Below, piece after piece: positions 26,508 through 36,202 of a stretch of DNA of 64,000 bases. The DNA comes from Variovorax paradoxus (GTDB taxonomy: Bacteria > Pseudomonadota > Gammaproteobacteria > Burkholderiales > Burkholderiaceae_C): contig NZ_JAUSRN010000002.1 of the NCBI RefSeq assembly GCF_030811855.1, forward strand, positions 62,001-126,000, written 5' to 3'. Both the position numbers and the translations under genes were made by a program. Below the pieces are notes generated by a model. It made no database searches and was not told the DNA's origin. It saw only the letters and a list, made by a program, of their open reading frames with translations. The first letter of the stretch is position 1, and each line of letters begins with the position of its first letter.

Positions 26508-27392
26508 TCAGAGTTTGTTGCGCGTGAGGACGCGCGCCAGGATGTTGAGTGCGAGCACGGCCACCGTGATCAGGAACACGCCGGCCCAGGCCAGCTGCTG
26601 CCAGTTTTCGTACGGGCTCATCGCAAACTTGAAGATCGTCACCGGCAGGCTGGCCATCGGTTGGCTGATGTCGGCGGTCCAGAACTGGTTGTTCAGCGCG
26701 GTAAAGAGAAGCGGAGCGGTTTCGCCGGCGATGCGGGCCACGGCCAGCAGCACACCCGTGACCACACCGGCACGCGCGGCGCGCAACGTGATGCTCAAGA
26801 TCACTTTCCACTTCGGCGCGCCGAGCGCATAGGCCGCTTCACGCAGTCCCGGAGGCACCAGTTGCAGCATGTTCTCGGTGGTGCGAATCACCACCGGAAT
26901 CACGATGAGCGCCAGAGACAGCGCACCCGCGAGACCCGAGAAGGTCTTGAAGTAGGCCACCACCACGGCATACACGAACAGGCCGATCACGATCGACGGC
27001 GCCGACAGCAGGATGTCGTTGACGAAGCGCGTCACAGATGACAGCCAGCCCTTGGGGTTGTACTCGGCCAGGTAGATGCCAGCCATGATGCCGATCGGGG
27101 TGCCCACGAAGGTGGCCAGCGCCACCATCACGAACGAGCCGAAGATGGCGTTGGCGATGCCGCCCGCCTCGTTTGGCGGCGGCGTCATCTCGGTGAACGT
27201 GGCAAGCGCCAGGCCGCCGAGGCCCAGGCGCAGCGTCTCCCACAGGATCCAGACGAGCCAGAACACGCCGAACACCATCGCCGCGAGCGACAGCGTGAGC
27301 GCGATCTTGTTGACGCGGTTGCGCGCGGCAAACTTGGCCTGGCGGGTTTCAGCGAGCGCCTTCGCGCTCAAGAGGCTTTCAGCAGTACTCAC
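26508..27392 (-). CDS. pstA: Phosphate ABC transporter permease PstA
   Basis: A 294-residue inner-membrane permease with six predicted helices after a cytosolic N-terminus. The EAA-loop region ([20 protein letters not shown]) contacts PstB. With PstC it forms the phosphate channel. Its ATG overlaps the pstC stop as ATGA, showing translational coupling. Confidence 0.94.
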   Translation of the reverse strand: MSTAESLLSAKALAETRQAKFAARNRVNKIALTLSLAAMVFGVFWLVWILWETLRLGLGGLALATFTEMTPPPNEAGGIANAIFGSFVMVALATFVGTPIGIMAGIYLAEYNPKGWLSSVTRFVNDILLSAPSIVIGLFVYAVVVAYFKTFSGLAGALSLALIVIPVVIRTTENMLQLVPPGLREAAYALGAPKWKVILSITLRAARAGVVTGVLLAVARIAGETAPLLFTALNNQFWTADISQPMASLPVTIFKFAMSPYENWQQLAWAGVFLITVAVLALNILARVLTRNKL

Positions 27393-28468
27393 GACTTGGT
27401 CCCTTCGCTCTTCTTCATCTGGGCCAGCAGCACCTTCGAGAGCGTCAGCACAACGAAGGTGATGAAGAACAGCACCAGGCCGAGATACATCAGCGCAGCC
27501 TGGTGCAGGCCCGCGCCGGCTTCGGCAAACTCATTGGCAAGTGCCGAGGTGATGCTGTTGGCAGCCTCGAACACCGACAGCGAATTGAGCTGGTTCATGT
27601 TGCCGATCACGAAGGTGACCGCCATCGTTTCGCCCAGCGCCCGGCCAAGGCCGAGCATGATGCCGCCGATCACGCCGGCCTTGGTGTAGGGCAGCACGAC
27701 CTTCGAGACCACTTCCCATGTCGTGGAGCCGAGACCGTAGGCCGACTCCTTGAGCAGCGGCGGCGTCACTTCGAACACGTCGCGCATCACCGAGGCGATG
27801 AACGGAATGATCATGATCGCGAGAATGATGCCGGCCGAAAGAATGCCGATGCCCACGGGAGGACCCGACACCAGCGCGCCGAGGTACGGCACGCCGGCAA
27901 GCAGCTTCTGCAGCGGCTGCTGCACCCAGGTTGACAAGATCGGGCCGAACACCAGGAGGCCCCACATGCCGTACACGATCGACGGCACGGCGGCGAGCAA
28001 TTCAATGGCCGTGCCCAGCGGGCGCTTGAGCCAGTTGGGTGACAGCTCGGTGAGGAACAGCGCAATGCCGAAGCTCACCGGCACGGCAATCACCAGCGCG
28101 ATGATCGACGTGGCCAGCGTGCCGTAGATCATGACCAGGCCGCCGTACTCGTTCTGCACCGGGTCCCACACGCTGCTGGTGAGAAAGCCCAGGCCGTACT
28201 TCGAGATGGCGGGCCAGGCGCCGGCGATCAATGACAGCAGGATGCCGATCAGCATCGCGAGCGTGAGCAGCGCGGCGCCCTTGGCGGCCCAGCCGAACAG
28301 ACGGTCGGCCATGGGGCCCGAGCGCGGAGCCTTGGCAGGCGGCGGCGCGGTGGCGCGGCCGCGTTCAGCCGCGAGGTCGATCGTGGATGCGGAAGCAGGA
28401 TAAGTGGATGACACGGGTCGCTCCGGCAATGACGAATGCGGCGCGTCCTGGAGCGAAGAGCTGCTCAT
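27389..28468 (-). CDS. pstC: Phosphate ABC transporter permease PstC
   Basis: A 359-residue permease with six helices; the binding-protein-dependent transport loop reads [20 protein letters not shown]. The N-terminal 50 residues are Ser/Ala/Pro-rich and unusual, so a start at the later methionine 53 (28312, [12 protein letters not shown]) is possible; 28468 is kept because it lies only 33 bases after pstS and the frame is open. It pairs with PstA in the phosphate channel. Confidence 0.93.
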   Translation of the reverse strand: MSSSSLQDAPHSSLPERPVSSTYPASASTIDLAAERGRATAPPPAKAPRSGPMADRLFGWAAKGAALLTLAMLIGILLSLIAGAWPAISKYGLGFLTSSVWDPVQNEYGGLVMIYGTLATSIIALVIAVPVSFGIALFLTELSPNWLKRPLGTAIELLAAVPSIVYGMWGLLVFGPILSTWVQQPLQKLLAGVPYLGALVSGPPVGIGILSAGIILAIMIIPFIASVMRDVFEVTPPLLKESAYGLGSTTWEVVSKVVLPYTKAGVIGGIMLGLGRALGETMAVTFVIGNMNQLNSLSVFEAANSITSALANEFAEAGAGLHQAALMYLGLVLFFITFVVLTLSKVLLAQMKKSEGTKS

Positions 28469-28501
28469 GGATGCGCCGTTCTTGACTTTAGGGTTGATGG
28501 C

Positions 28502-29539
28502 TTACTTGAAGGCGACCGGCTTGCCCGATGCATCCTTCACTTCACCCCATGCCTTGGCGATCGTGGCCTTCACGGCATCGGGCATCGGCACGTAGTCGAG
28601 ATCGTCGGCCGTCTTGTCGCCGCCCTTGTAGGCCCAGTCGAAGAACTTGAGCACGGTGGTCGCGTTGGCGGGCTTGTCCTGCACCTTGTGCATCAGGATG
28701 AAGGTGGCGCCGGTGATGGGCCATGCATCCTTGCCGGCCTGATTGGTCAGCACCTGGTAGAAGCTCTTGTTCCAGTCGGCGCCAGCGGCGGCGGCCTTGA
28801 AGGCCGTGTCTTCAGGCGAGACGAAGTTGCCGGCCGCGTTCTGCAGCTGGGCAAAGTTCATCTTGTTCTGCTTGACGTACGCGTACTCGACATAGCCGAT
28901 CGAGTTGGGCAGGCGGTTCACGAAGGCAGCAACGCCTTCATTGCCCTTGCCACCCGCGCCGGTCGGCCAGTTCACGGCCGTGCCCTCGCCGACCTTCGTC
29001 TTCCACTCGGCGTTGACCTTGCTCAGGTAGTTGGTGAACAGGAAGCTGGTGCCCGAGCCATCGGCGCGGCGAACCGGCGCAATGGCAGCGTCCGGCAGGG
29101 CCAGCGAGCCATTCAGCGCCTTGATGGCGGGGTCGTTCCACTTGGTGATCTTGCCCAGGTAGATGTCGCCCAGGACCTGGCCGTTGAGCTTCAGTTCGCC
29201 AGGCTTGATGCCTGGGATGTTGACCACGGGAATCACGCCGCCGATGACGGTGGGGAACTGCATCAGGCCCTTGGACTGGAGTTCTTCGTCCTTCAGGGGC
29301 GCATCGGAAGCGCCGAAATCGACCGTCTTGGCTTCGATCTGCTTCAAGCCCGCGCCCGAACCAACCGATTGGTAATTGATCTTGACGCCCGTGGCCTTGT
29401 TGAAATCGGAGGCCCACTTGGCATACAGCGGCGCCGGAAAGCTGGCGCCGGCACCGGTCACGTCTTGTGCGAAAGCGGGAACATGGGCGAAGACCGCGGC
29501 CACGAGGCCGGCGGCTGCAAATTTGAAAGTCGTTTTCAT
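28502..29539 (-). CDS. pstS: Phosphate-binding periplasmic protein PstS
   Basis: A 345-residue periplasmic binding protein with a signal peptide cleaved near AFAQ (residue 25). The mature N-terminus reads [16 protein letters not shown], and the phosphate pocket segments are recognisable: [22 protein letters not shown], and [16 protein letters not shown]. It captures phosphate for PstCAB and is the promoter-proximal gene of the pstSCAB-phoU-phoB-phoR operon. A candidate Pho box and -10 lie 50-83 bases upstream. The frame is open to 29743, but only the ATG at 29539 gives a proper signal peptide. Confidence 0.96.
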   Translation of the reverse strand: MKTTFKFAAAGLVAAVFAHVPAFAQDVTGAGASFPAPLYAKWASDFNKATGVKINYQSVGSGAGLKQIEAKTVDFGASDAPLKDEELQSKGLMQFPTVIGGVIPVVNIPGIKPGELKLNGQVLGDIYLGKITKWNDPAIKALNGSLALPDAAIAPVRRADGSGTSFLFTNYLSKVNAEWKTKVGEGTAVNWPTGAGGKGNEGVAAFVNRLPNSIGYVEYAYVKQNKMNFAQLQNAAGNFVSPEDTAFKAAAAGADWNKSFYQVLTNQAGKDAWPITGATFILMHKVQDKPANATTVLKFFDWAYKGGDKTADDLDYVPMPDAVKATIAKAWGEVKDASGKPVAFK

Positions 29540-29588
29540 ATGGCTTCCGTTTAGAAGTAAGAAGTAGTCCCTTTCGGGCTTGGAACGG

Positions 29589-29622
29589 ACTCTAGGAAGC
29601 TTGTGTGACATCGGTGTGACAC
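29589..29622 (-). promoter_or_regulatory. Pho box and promoter of pstS
   Basis: Read on the minus strand, TGTCAC occurs twice with an 11-base period (29622-29603), the spacing of PhoB half-sites (consensus CTGTCAT with four-base linkers). TAGAGT at 29594-29589 follows about 10 bases later and can act as the -10, with the second half-site replacing the -35. Transcription would start near 29582, some 43 bases before the pstS ATG. Confidence 0.7.
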
Positions 29623-29670
29623 CCGGCCGTAGAGGGAAAATGGCGCTGCTCCCTCCCGGCGTTTGTGACG

Positions 29671-29688
29671 CTGTCACACAAACGTCAT
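29671..29688 (+). promoter_or_regulatory. Pho box facing ppx
   Basis: CTGTCAC-ACAA-ACGTCAT is a 7-4-7 arrangement with an 11-base period, close to the PhoB consensus. It points toward ppx, whose ATG lies 104 bases downstream. A single further half-site CTGTCAC at 29744-29750 sits just before a TACGAT -10 candidate (29756-29761), so the actual promoter may use either. Confidence 0.6.
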
Positions 29689-29791
29689 TCGCCGCGCCTA
29701 GCCTTTCGAGCCTCGCCACCGGCGAATCGCGGGGGCGGCGCACCTGTCACGGCGCTACGATCAGAGATACCGCCCTCTTCACTACAACTAC

Positions 29792-31312
29792 ATGCAAAAC
29801 GGCACCCGCCTCGCCGCAGTCGATCTCGGCTCCAACAGCTTCAGGCTCGAGATCGGCCAGGTCGACCACGGCCAGATCCACCGCACCGAATACCTCAAGG
29901 AAACGGTGCGCCAGGGCAACGGCCTGGACAGCGCCCGAAACCTCACGCCGGAAGCCATGCAGCGCGGCTGGGACGCGCTCGCCCGTTTTGGCGAGCGGCT
30001 GGCCGGGTTCAAGCGCTCGCAGGTGCGCGCCGTGGCCACCCAAACGCTGCGCGAGGCCCGCAACCGAGAAGAATTCCTGCTGCGCGCGCGCACCATCCTG
30101 GGGTTTGGCATCGACGTGATTCCAGGCCGTGAAGAAGCCCGCCTGATCTACCAGGGCGTGGCGCACATGCTGCCGCACACCGATGCGTCCGACCGGGAAC
30201 GCCGGCTGGTGGTCGACATCGGCGGGCGTTCTACAGAAATGATCATCGGACGCGCAATGGACGCCGAGCTGATGGAGTCCTACCGCGTCGGCAGCGTCGC
30301 GTGGTCGATGAAGCACTTCGCGGAAGGCCTCTTCACCCCGGCGGCATTCCGGGCCGCCGAGGTGGCTGCCAAGGCCGTCCTGGACGACGCGCTCTCGAGT
30401 TACACCCGCGACCAGTGGGACGTGGCCTATGGCGCATCAGGGACCATCGGCGCGGTGGGCGACGTGCTGGCCGCGGCAGGCGGCGAGCCGGGCCTGATCA
30501 CCCGCGACGGCCTCGACTGGCTGGTCGACCGCCTGCTCAAGGCCGGCAGCACCGACAAGCTGCGCATCGACGGCATGCGCGAAGACCGCAAGCCCGTCAT
30601 CGGCGGCGGCGTGAGCGTGCTGCGGGCGGTGTTCGACCTGCTCGGCATCGACGAGATGAAGGTGGCCCAGGGCGCGCTGCGCCACGGCGTGCTCTACGAA
30701 TTGCTGGAACGCGACGAAGGCGTGGCCGACATGCGCACCGCCACCGTGGCGCGGCTGGCCAACCGGTTCGCTGTCGACACGGCCCAGGCCCGTCGGGTCG
30801 GCGAAACAGCCGCGGCACTGTACGTGCAGCTCGCACCCGCCGCGCGCGGCGGCAGCTCCGGCAGCCGCGCCGGGCGTGCGCTGCGCAAGCTCGGCTGGGC
30901 AGCGCAGCTGCACGAAATCGGCACGCTGGTTTCGCACAGCGACTATCACAAGCACGGTGCCTACATCCTGGACAACACCGATGCGCCCGGCTTTGCCGTC
31001 AACGAACTGCACGCGCTGGGCCAACTGGTGCTGGGGCAGCGCGGCAAGCTGCGCAAGCTCGATGCCGCATTGGAAGACGAGACCTTCGTGATGCAGCTGC
31101 TGTCGCTGCGCCTTGCGGTGATCCTATGCCACGCCCGCCGCGATCCCGATCCGCGGGCACTGCATCTCGCGACGCTGGGCGCCAGGGCATTCACGATCGC
31201 CTGCGCGCCAGACTGGGCCGAGGCCTATCCGCAGTCCGCACACCTGCTCCGGGAAGAAGTGCTGGCCTGGCAGAAGACCAGCAGTTGGCGCGTGGAACTC
31301 AGCGGCTGCTGA
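29792..31312 (+). CDS. ppx: Exopolyphosphatase of the Ppx/GppA family
   Basis: A 506-residue protein. The N-terminal actin-like ATPase fold has the phosphate-1 motif AVDLGSNSFRLEI (residues 9-21) and the second motif VVDIGGRSTEMIIG. The C-terminal helical HD-like domain (about 320-500) includes HEIGTLVSHSDYHKHGAYIL. Ppx removes terminal phosphates from polyphosphate; some members also hydrolyse pppGpp. It is divergent from pstS with Pho boxes in the shared region, and lies 2.6 kb from ppk1, so synthesis and breakdown of polyphosphate are clustered. Confidence 0.93.
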   Translation: MQNGTRLAAVDLGSNSFRLEIGQVDHGQIHRTEYLKETVRQGNGLDSARNLTPEAMQRGWDALARFGERLAGFKRSQVRAVATQTLREARNREEFLLRARTILGFGIDVIPGREEARLIYQGVAHMLPHTDASDRERRLVVDIGGRSTEMIIGRAMDAELMESYRVGSVAWSMKHFAEGLFTPAAFRAAEVAAKAVLDDALSSYTRDQWDVAYGASGTIGAVGDVLAAAGGEPGLITRDGLDWLVDRLLKAGSTDKLRIDGMREDRKPVIGGGVSVLRAVFDLLGIDEMKVAQGALRHGVLYELLERDEGVADMRTATVARLANRFAVDTAQARRVGETAAALYVQLAPAARGGSSGSRAGRALRKLGWAAQLHEIGTLVSHSDYHKHGAYILDNTDAPGFAVNELHALGQLVLGQRGKLRKLDAALEDETFVMQLLSLRLAVILCHARRDPDPRALHLATLGARAFTIACAPDWAEAYPQSAHLLREEVLAWQKTSSWRVELSGC

Positions 31313-31318
31313 GGCGCT

Positions 31319-32122
31319 TCACTTCACTTCGCTTTGCGTTGAGGCTGCGTCGAGGCCGGCCGTACGCGTGGGCTCGGCGGTGGCAGCAAGACGCGGCTCG
31401 TCGGCGCCGAACATCTCGGAATAAGCCGGCTGCACAGCCTGTGCAAAGCCCTGCCTGAGCCCTTCTCGCGCTCCTTTGGAGTCCTGAAGGAGGCCCTCGT
31501 ACATGAAGTAGGCCGGTTGCGCCAGGTCGGCGGTGTGGGTTGCCTGGTACACCACCGACTGCTGCTCGTCGCGCAGCACCTGCTCGACGGCGACGAAGGG
31601 CTTGAAGCTGGACGTGGAATCGGGGGCGCCGTACGCTGCCGTGATCCGCATCGTCAGCGTGCCGTAGCCAGGGGTGGGCCGATGTCCGAGCGCCTTCATC
31701 TCGGCGACCGGGCCGTTGACGCGGTAGGCGGGTGTCAGCTTCACTTCGCGGCCGCTCTCCCGCAGGCGCGCCGCGAAATTTTCCGCGAATTGCCTGCTGA
31801 GGGACGGGGCGGCCGCGCTATCGTTCTTCAGTGCCGCCATGAATTCCTTGCTGCGCCGCTCGTTGCGCTCGCCCAGGTTGGCCCGGCTGCCCACTTCGAA
31901 ACCAAGCGCTACCAGCGTGCCGACGGGTCCCAGAAACCCGGCCAAGCCCACGATGGCGGAACCGCCGCCGTCCACCACGGTGAACTGGTCTTCTTCGTTG
32001 TAGAGGAGTTCGATCTTTGCCAGCGATCGGGTGGCGTCGGGGCGTGCCTGCAGTTCGGGCTGGTGTGTCGCACATCCGGCCAGGAGGGCCGCGGCTGCAA
32101 GCAGGAATACAAGCGTTTTCAT
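31319..32122 (-). CDS. Predicted lipoprotein, paralogue A of a tandem pair
   Basis: A 267-residue protein with a signal peptide and lipobox LLAGC (Cys17). I do not recognise the family. Distinct blocks are shared with the neighbour at 32316: IELLYNEEDQ followed by VVDGGGSA, REVKLTP, RPTPGYGTLTMRIT, SSFKPFV and an EMFG.DEPR stretch near the C-terminus. A Gly/Pro-rich hydrophobic hairpin (GLAGFLGPVGTLVAL, about 58-73) could enter a membrane. It should be anchored in the outer or inner membrane facing the periplasm. It converges on ppx with six bases between stops. The open frame begins at 32203, but ATG 32122 gives the signal peptide. Confidence 0.7.
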   Translation of the reverse strand: MKTLVFLLAAAALLAGCATHQPELQARPDATRSLAKIELLYNEEDQFTVVDGGGSAIVGLAGFLGPVGTLVALGFEVGSRANLGERNERRSKEFMAALKNDSAAAPSLSRQFAENFAARLRESGREVKLTPAYRVNGPVAEMKALGHRPTPGYGTLTMRITAAYGAPDSTSSFKPFVAVEQVLRDEQQSVVYQATHTADLAQPAYFMYEGLLQDSKGAREGLRQGFAQAVQPAYSEMFGADEPRLAATAEPTRTAGLDAASTQSEVK

Positions 32123-32315
32123 GGCGACTGCGGGGAAGGACCGTTGCGGCAGCGTTCGCCGCCCACTTTGTAAGTTATCGATGCTATTTGTGACTAAATG
32201 CATCTGACCCGGGCAGTATGCCAGCCTGGCCCGTTCCGGCCCTTGAGATTTCGTTAAAAAGTTCTCGTCCGGCGCAGATTTAACGCACTAAGTTCTCATG
32301 CATTGCGCCAAGAAC

Positions 32316-33122
32316 TCAGCGGGCTTGCGCAGCTTCAGTTGAGCTCGAGGCAGCTGTCTGGGTCGAGGCCGCCCGAACCGTGCGCGGCTCGTCGTCCCCG
32401 AACATGCCCGCATAGGCCGGCTGCACGACCCGGTCGAGCCCCTGCTTCAGCCCTTGATGGGCAGCTGCGGTGTCCTTGAGCAAGCCGTCGTACATGAAGT
32501 AGGTCGGCTCAGTCACATCAGCGAAGCTGGACGCCTGATGGATTACTGCCTGCTGCTCGTTGCGCAGCAGCTGCTCGACCAGCACGAACGGCTTGAAGCT
32601 CGACGTCGCATCAGCGGCGCTGTACGCCGTCGTGATTCGCAGGATCAGCGTGCTGTAGCCGGGCGTGGGACGGAGTTCGGGCACCTGCATCTCGGCGAGC
32701 TGTCCGGTCGCGCGCATGAAAGGCGTCACTTTCACCTCGCGGCCGCTGCTGCGCAGGCGCGTTGCCAGTTGCTCCGCGAATTGTCTGTTGAGTGTCATGG
32801 CCGCGCCGCTGCTCTTCAAAGCCGCTGTGAACTCCTTGCTGCGCTGGTCGGTGCGGGCGGCCATGCCCATCCGGCTGCTGGTGTCAACGGTCAGAGCCAA
32901 TATCGCGCCGATGGGCCCCAGGAGCCCCGCGAAGCCCGTCAACCCGGAGCCGCCGCCGTCCGTGACGATGAGCTGGTCTTCCTCGTTGTAGATGAGTTCG
33001 ACCCTCACGATCGAGCGGGCAGCTTCGTAGCGGGCCTTCAGCGCAGGCTGGGAGGTGTTCGTCGCACAGCCCGACAGGAGGGCTGCGGCAACGAGCAGAA
33101 GCGTCAGCATATTCAACGACAT
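32316..33122 (-). CDS. Predicted lipoprotein, paralogue B of a tandem pair
   Basis: A 268-residue protein with lipobox LLSGC (Cys19), about 50 percent identical by eye to the neighbour at 31319 over its whole length. Shared blocks include VELIYNEEDQ, VTDGGGSG, FAGLLGPIGAILAL, SGREVKVTP, RPTPGYSTLILRIT, SSFKPFVLVEQLLRNEQQ and MFGDDEPR. The C-terminus is Ser/Thr/Ala-rich. Function is unknown. The start at 33122 (MSLNMLTLLLV) was chosen for the signal peptide; 33110 is an alternative and the frame is open to 33182. The pair lies inside the phosphate island, between ppx and sixA. Confidence 0.68.
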   Translation of the reverse strand: MSLNMLTLLLVAAALLSGCATNTSQPALKARYEAARSIVRVELIYNEEDQLIVTDGGGSGLTGFAGLLGPIGAILALTVDTSSRMGMAARTDQRSKEFTAALKSSGAAMTLNRQFAEQLATRLRSSGREVKVTPFMRATGQLAEMQVPELRPTPGYSTLILRITTAYSAADATSSFKPFVLVEQLLRNEQQAVIHQASSFADVTEPTYFMYDGLLKDTAAAHQGLKQGLDRVVQPAYAGMFGDDEPRTVRAASTQTAASSSTEAAQAR

Positions 33123-33406
33123 GCATGCGTCTCGGCGCAGCATGCTCGTGAAGCTTTTTGGCAGCGGGTGGAGCAGTTTCATGCGTGTTCCCCAGTGAAT
33201 TGGCCGGCTGGAGCCGCTTCTTTCCCCTCATCGGGGCAAGGCGTCTTGCCGTGGAGTCACTGTAGAAATTGCGCCCCGTGCGCACATGAGCGGTGCGCAC
33301 CTTCTCCCGGGAGACAAGCGCCCCGCCGCCTTTGGCTGGCCCCATGACAAAGCGCCTGCCCGAAAGAGGCGGTCAAAGATTGCCGCCGCGAAGACGGCGA
33401 TGGGTG

Positions 33407-33868
33407 CTAGAGAAGCTCGGGAGACTGCACGGTGACCACCACGGTCTGCACGTCGCCGTCGCGTTCGCGGGTCCGGATCCACCACAGGGAACCCTTGCGA
33501 ACCGGGCAGCTGTCCTGCTTCAGGCCGAGAAGCAGAGAAATGGCCTGCCCCACCGATGGCTGATGGCCGACCATCAGCACCACCGACTTGCCATTCGGCC
33601 AGCCGGCCGCGCCCAGCATGGCCTCGGGCGTGGTGTCCGGCGCGAGTTCGGAGCGCAGCTTGTATTTGCGGCCGAGGGCGAGCACGGTCTGCTCGCAGCG
33701 CCGTGCAGGGCTGCAGATGATGCGCGTGCCATCGGGCAGTTGCCGGTCGAGCCAGCTGGCCATGCGTTTGGCCTGCTTTTCACCGCGCGCGGTAAGGGAG
33801 CGCTGCAGGTCGTCGCAGCCCTCGGTCCAGTCCTCGGCCTCGGCATGGCGCCAGAAGATCAAGTCCAT
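33407..33868 (-). CDS. sixA: SixA-like phosphohistidine phosphatase
   Basis: A 153-residue member of the histidine phosphatase superfamily, branch 1. The RHA motif (R7-H8 in FWRHAEAEDW) supplies the nucleophilic histidine, the ICSPARRCEQT segment holds a conserved arginine, and VGHQPSVG holds the second catalytic histidine. SixA removes phosphate from histidine in phosphorelay or PTS proteins. It starts 19 bases after ppk1 on the same strand, so the two are likely co-transcribed; a role in polyphosphate metabolism is suggested by this position only. Confidence 0.85.
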   Translation of the reverse strand: MDLIFWRHAEAEDWTEGCDDLQRSLTARGEKQAKRMASWLDRQLPDGTRIICSPARRCEQTVLALGRKYKLRSELAPDTTPEAMLGAAGWPNGKSVVLMVGHQPSVGQAISLLLGLKQDSCPVRKGSLWWIRTRERDGDVQTVVVTVQSPELL

Positions 33869-33887
33869 GCTTGTGGTCTTTCGGTCG

Positions 33888-36026
33888 TCAGTTGCTGGAT
33901 GCATCGGAGTGGTGGCCTCGCAATGCATATCGGTTCATCAGCGCGGTCTGTGCGCCATGCGCTTCGATGACGCGCGACGCGCCCTCCTCGCCCGGATGGG
34001 TGTCGTGGTCGACGCGCGTATAGATGCCGTCGCCTCCCAGGCCCCAGGCATCGCGCCCGTCGTGCAGATAGGCCACCAGGCATTCGTCGATCAGGCGCTG
34101 GCGAAGGCTGGGGTCGGTCACGGGCCAAGCCAGCTCGATGCGCCGCATCATGTTGCGGTTCATCCAGTCGGCGCTCGAAAGGTAGAGCGATTCTTCCTCG
34201 CCGCTGCGAAAGTAGAAGACCCGCGAGTGTTCGAGAAAACGTCCGATCACCGAACGCACGCGAACGTTGTCGGTCAGCCCCGGCACCTGCGCCGGCAAGG
34301 TGCAAGCGCCGCGCACGATGAGGTCGATCTTCACCCCGCTCTGGCCCGCCCGCATGAGTGCGGCCACCAGTTGCTCGTCGGTGAGCGCATTCATCTTGGC
34401 GACGATGCGCGTGGGCTCGCCCGTGGCGGCCGCCAGGCTCAGCGCGTCGATCTGCAAGATGAGGTTCTTGTGCAGGTCGAACGGCGCCAGCCACATGCGG
34501 TTGAGCTTGGGCAGCCGGCTCTGGCTGGCAAGATGGACGAACACTGCTTCCATGTCGGCCGTCAGCAGCGGATCGGCCGTCAGGTGGCTGATGTCGGTGT
34601 AGAGCCTGGCGGTGCGCGGGTTGTAGTTGCCGGTGGAGAGATGGCCGTAGCGGCGCATCTGCTTGCCTTCGCGGCGCGTCACCAGCAGCATCTTGGCGTG
34701 GGTCTTCAAGCCGACCACGCCATACACCACCTGCGCGCCAATCGACTCCAGCATTTCGGCCCAGTTGATGTTGGCCTCTTCGTCGAAGCGCGCCTTGAGC
34801 TCCACCACCACGGTCACTTCCTTGCCGCGGCGCACGGCTTCGCGCAGCAGGTCCATCAGTTCAGAATCGGCGCCCGTGCGGTAGATGGTCTGCTTGATGG
34901 CCAGCACCTGCGGGTCTTGGACCGCTTCGCGCAAGAACGCGAGCACGCCATCGAAGCTCTCGAAGGGCTGGTGGATCAGCACGTCGCCGCGCTGCAGCCG
35001 CTCGAAGAAGGACTGTGCAGGAGACAGCGTGACCGGATACGAGGCGGCGTAAGGCGGGAAGAGCAGCTGCGGCTCCTCCAGCAGATCGATCAATTGGGTC
35101 AGCCGCGCCAGATTGACCGGCCCGTGCACGCGGTAGAGCGCCTGCGCGGGCAGGTTGAACTGCGCCAGCAAAAAGCTAGCGAGCGATTCGGCGCAGCTGG
35201 CAGACACCTCGAGCCGCACGGCTTGCCCGTAATGCCGGTGCTGCAAGCCTTGTCGCAATGCGGTGCGCAGGTTCTTGACGTCTTCCTCGTCCACCGCAAG
35301 ATCGGAATGCCGGGTAACGCGGAACTGCGAGAAGTCGCCCACTTCGCGCCCCGGGAACATGCTGGAGAGATGCGCGCGCACCACGCTCGAAAGCGCCACG
35401 AACAGCGTCTTGCCGTCAGACACCTTGGCCGGCATGCGGATCACGCGCGGCAGCACGCGCGGCACCTTGACGATCTGGATCGGGTTCTCGCGGCCGAAGG
35501 CGTCCTTGCCGCCGAGCCGCACGATGAAATTGAGCGACTTGTTGGCCACCTGCGGAAACGGGTGCGCCGGATCCAATCCGACCGGAATCAGCAGCGGACG
35601 CACTTCGCGCTCGAAATATTCGCTGACCCACTTGCGCTGCGCCGCATTGCGTTCGCCGTGCGAAATGATGTGGATGCCGTGCTTTGCAAAGGTCGGCATC
35701 AGCTCGTCGTTGTAGAGCGTGTACTGGCGCGCCACCAGCGTGTGGGCCGCCTCGGCCAGCCGCTCGAACGATTCGATGGTGTAGCTGCCCTTCTGGTCGC
35801 CGGCACTGCTTGCAATCAGGTGCGGCGCGGCACGCACTTCAAAGAACTCGTCGAGGTTCGACGAAACGATGCACAGGTAGCGAAGACGCTCGATCAGCGG
35901 AACTTCGGGCCGGTGGGCCCAGTCGAGCACGCGCTCGTTGAAAGACAGGATGCTGTGATCGCGGTCGAGCAGCGTGAAAGCCGATGCCGCGGACGACAGC
36001 GTCCGGTCAGCGGGAGCAGATTGCAT
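33888..36026 (-). CDS. ppk1: Polyphosphate kinase 1
   Basis: A 712-residue enzyme that polymerises the gamma-phosphate of ATP into polyphosphate. It contains the N-terminal helical domain (SILSFNERVLDWA and CIVSSNLDEFFEVR), the phosphohistidine H443 in GLKTHAKMLLV, and the TGNYNPRTARLYTD loop. Length matches the family (about 690-720). The open frame reaches 36617, but MQSAPADRTL at 36026 fits the family and the upstream part is non-homologous. Three PhoB half-sites lie just upstream, so phosphate starvation probably induces it. sixA follows. Confidence 0.95.
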   Translation of the reverse strand: MQSAPADRTLSSAASAFTLLDRDHSILSFNERVLDWAHRPEVPLIERLRYLCIVSSNLDEFFEVRAAPHLIASSAGDQKGSYTIESFERLAEAAHTLVARQYTLYNDELMPTFAKHGIHIISHGERNAAQRKWVSEYFEREVRPLLIPVGLDPAHPFPQVANKSLNFIVRLGGKDAFGRENPIQIVKVPRVLPRVIRMPAKVSDGKTLFVALSSVVRAHLSSMFPGREVGDFSQFRVTRHSDLAVDEEDVKNLRTALRQGLQHRHYGQAVRLEVSASCAESLASFLLAQFNLPAQALYRVHGPVNLARLTQLIDLLEEPQLLFPPYAASYPVTLSPAQSFFERLQRGDVLIHQPFESFDGVLAFLREAVQDPQVLAIKQTIYRTGADSELMDLLREAVRRGKEVTVVVELKARFDEEANINWAEMLESIGAQVVYGVVGLKTHAKMLLVTRREGKQMRRYGHLSTGNYNPRTARLYTDISHLTADPLLTADMEAVFVHLASQSRLPKLNRMWLAPFDLHKNLILQIDALSLAAATGEPTRIVAKMNALTDEQLVAALMRAGQSGVKIDLIVRGACTLPAQVPGLTDNVRVRSVIGRFLEHSRVFYFRSGEEESLYLSSADWMNRNMMRRIELAWPVTDPSLRQRLIDECLVAYLHDGRDAWGLGGDGIYTRVDHDTHPGEEGASRVIEAHGAQTALMNRYALRGHHSDASSN

Positions 36027-36096
36027 GGGCACTGATTCTGGAGCAAGCGGCACGGGAGCACATGTAGGCGGAAATATGACAGTGTCGCCCTCGTTT

Positions 36097-36123
36097 GTGA
36101 CGTTTCCGTGACGCTCCTGTGAC
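36097..36123 (-). promoter_or_regulatory. Triple Pho-box half-site upstream of ppk1
   Basis: On the minus strand GTCAC appears three times (36123-36119, 36112-36108, 36101-36097) with an exact 11-base period, the geometry of PhoB binding. The most proximal copy can serve as a -35 (GTCACA), followed 17 bases later by CATATT (36078-36073) as -10. This places the start about 40 bases before the ppk1 ATG. Confidence 0.7.
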
Positions 36124-36202
36124 GCCGGCTGGCCGGCGCCCGGCTCCTCCATGCCAGACGAAGAGGCGGATGGCCTGGCAGCGGGCCGGGCAACCGCCGG
36201 CT

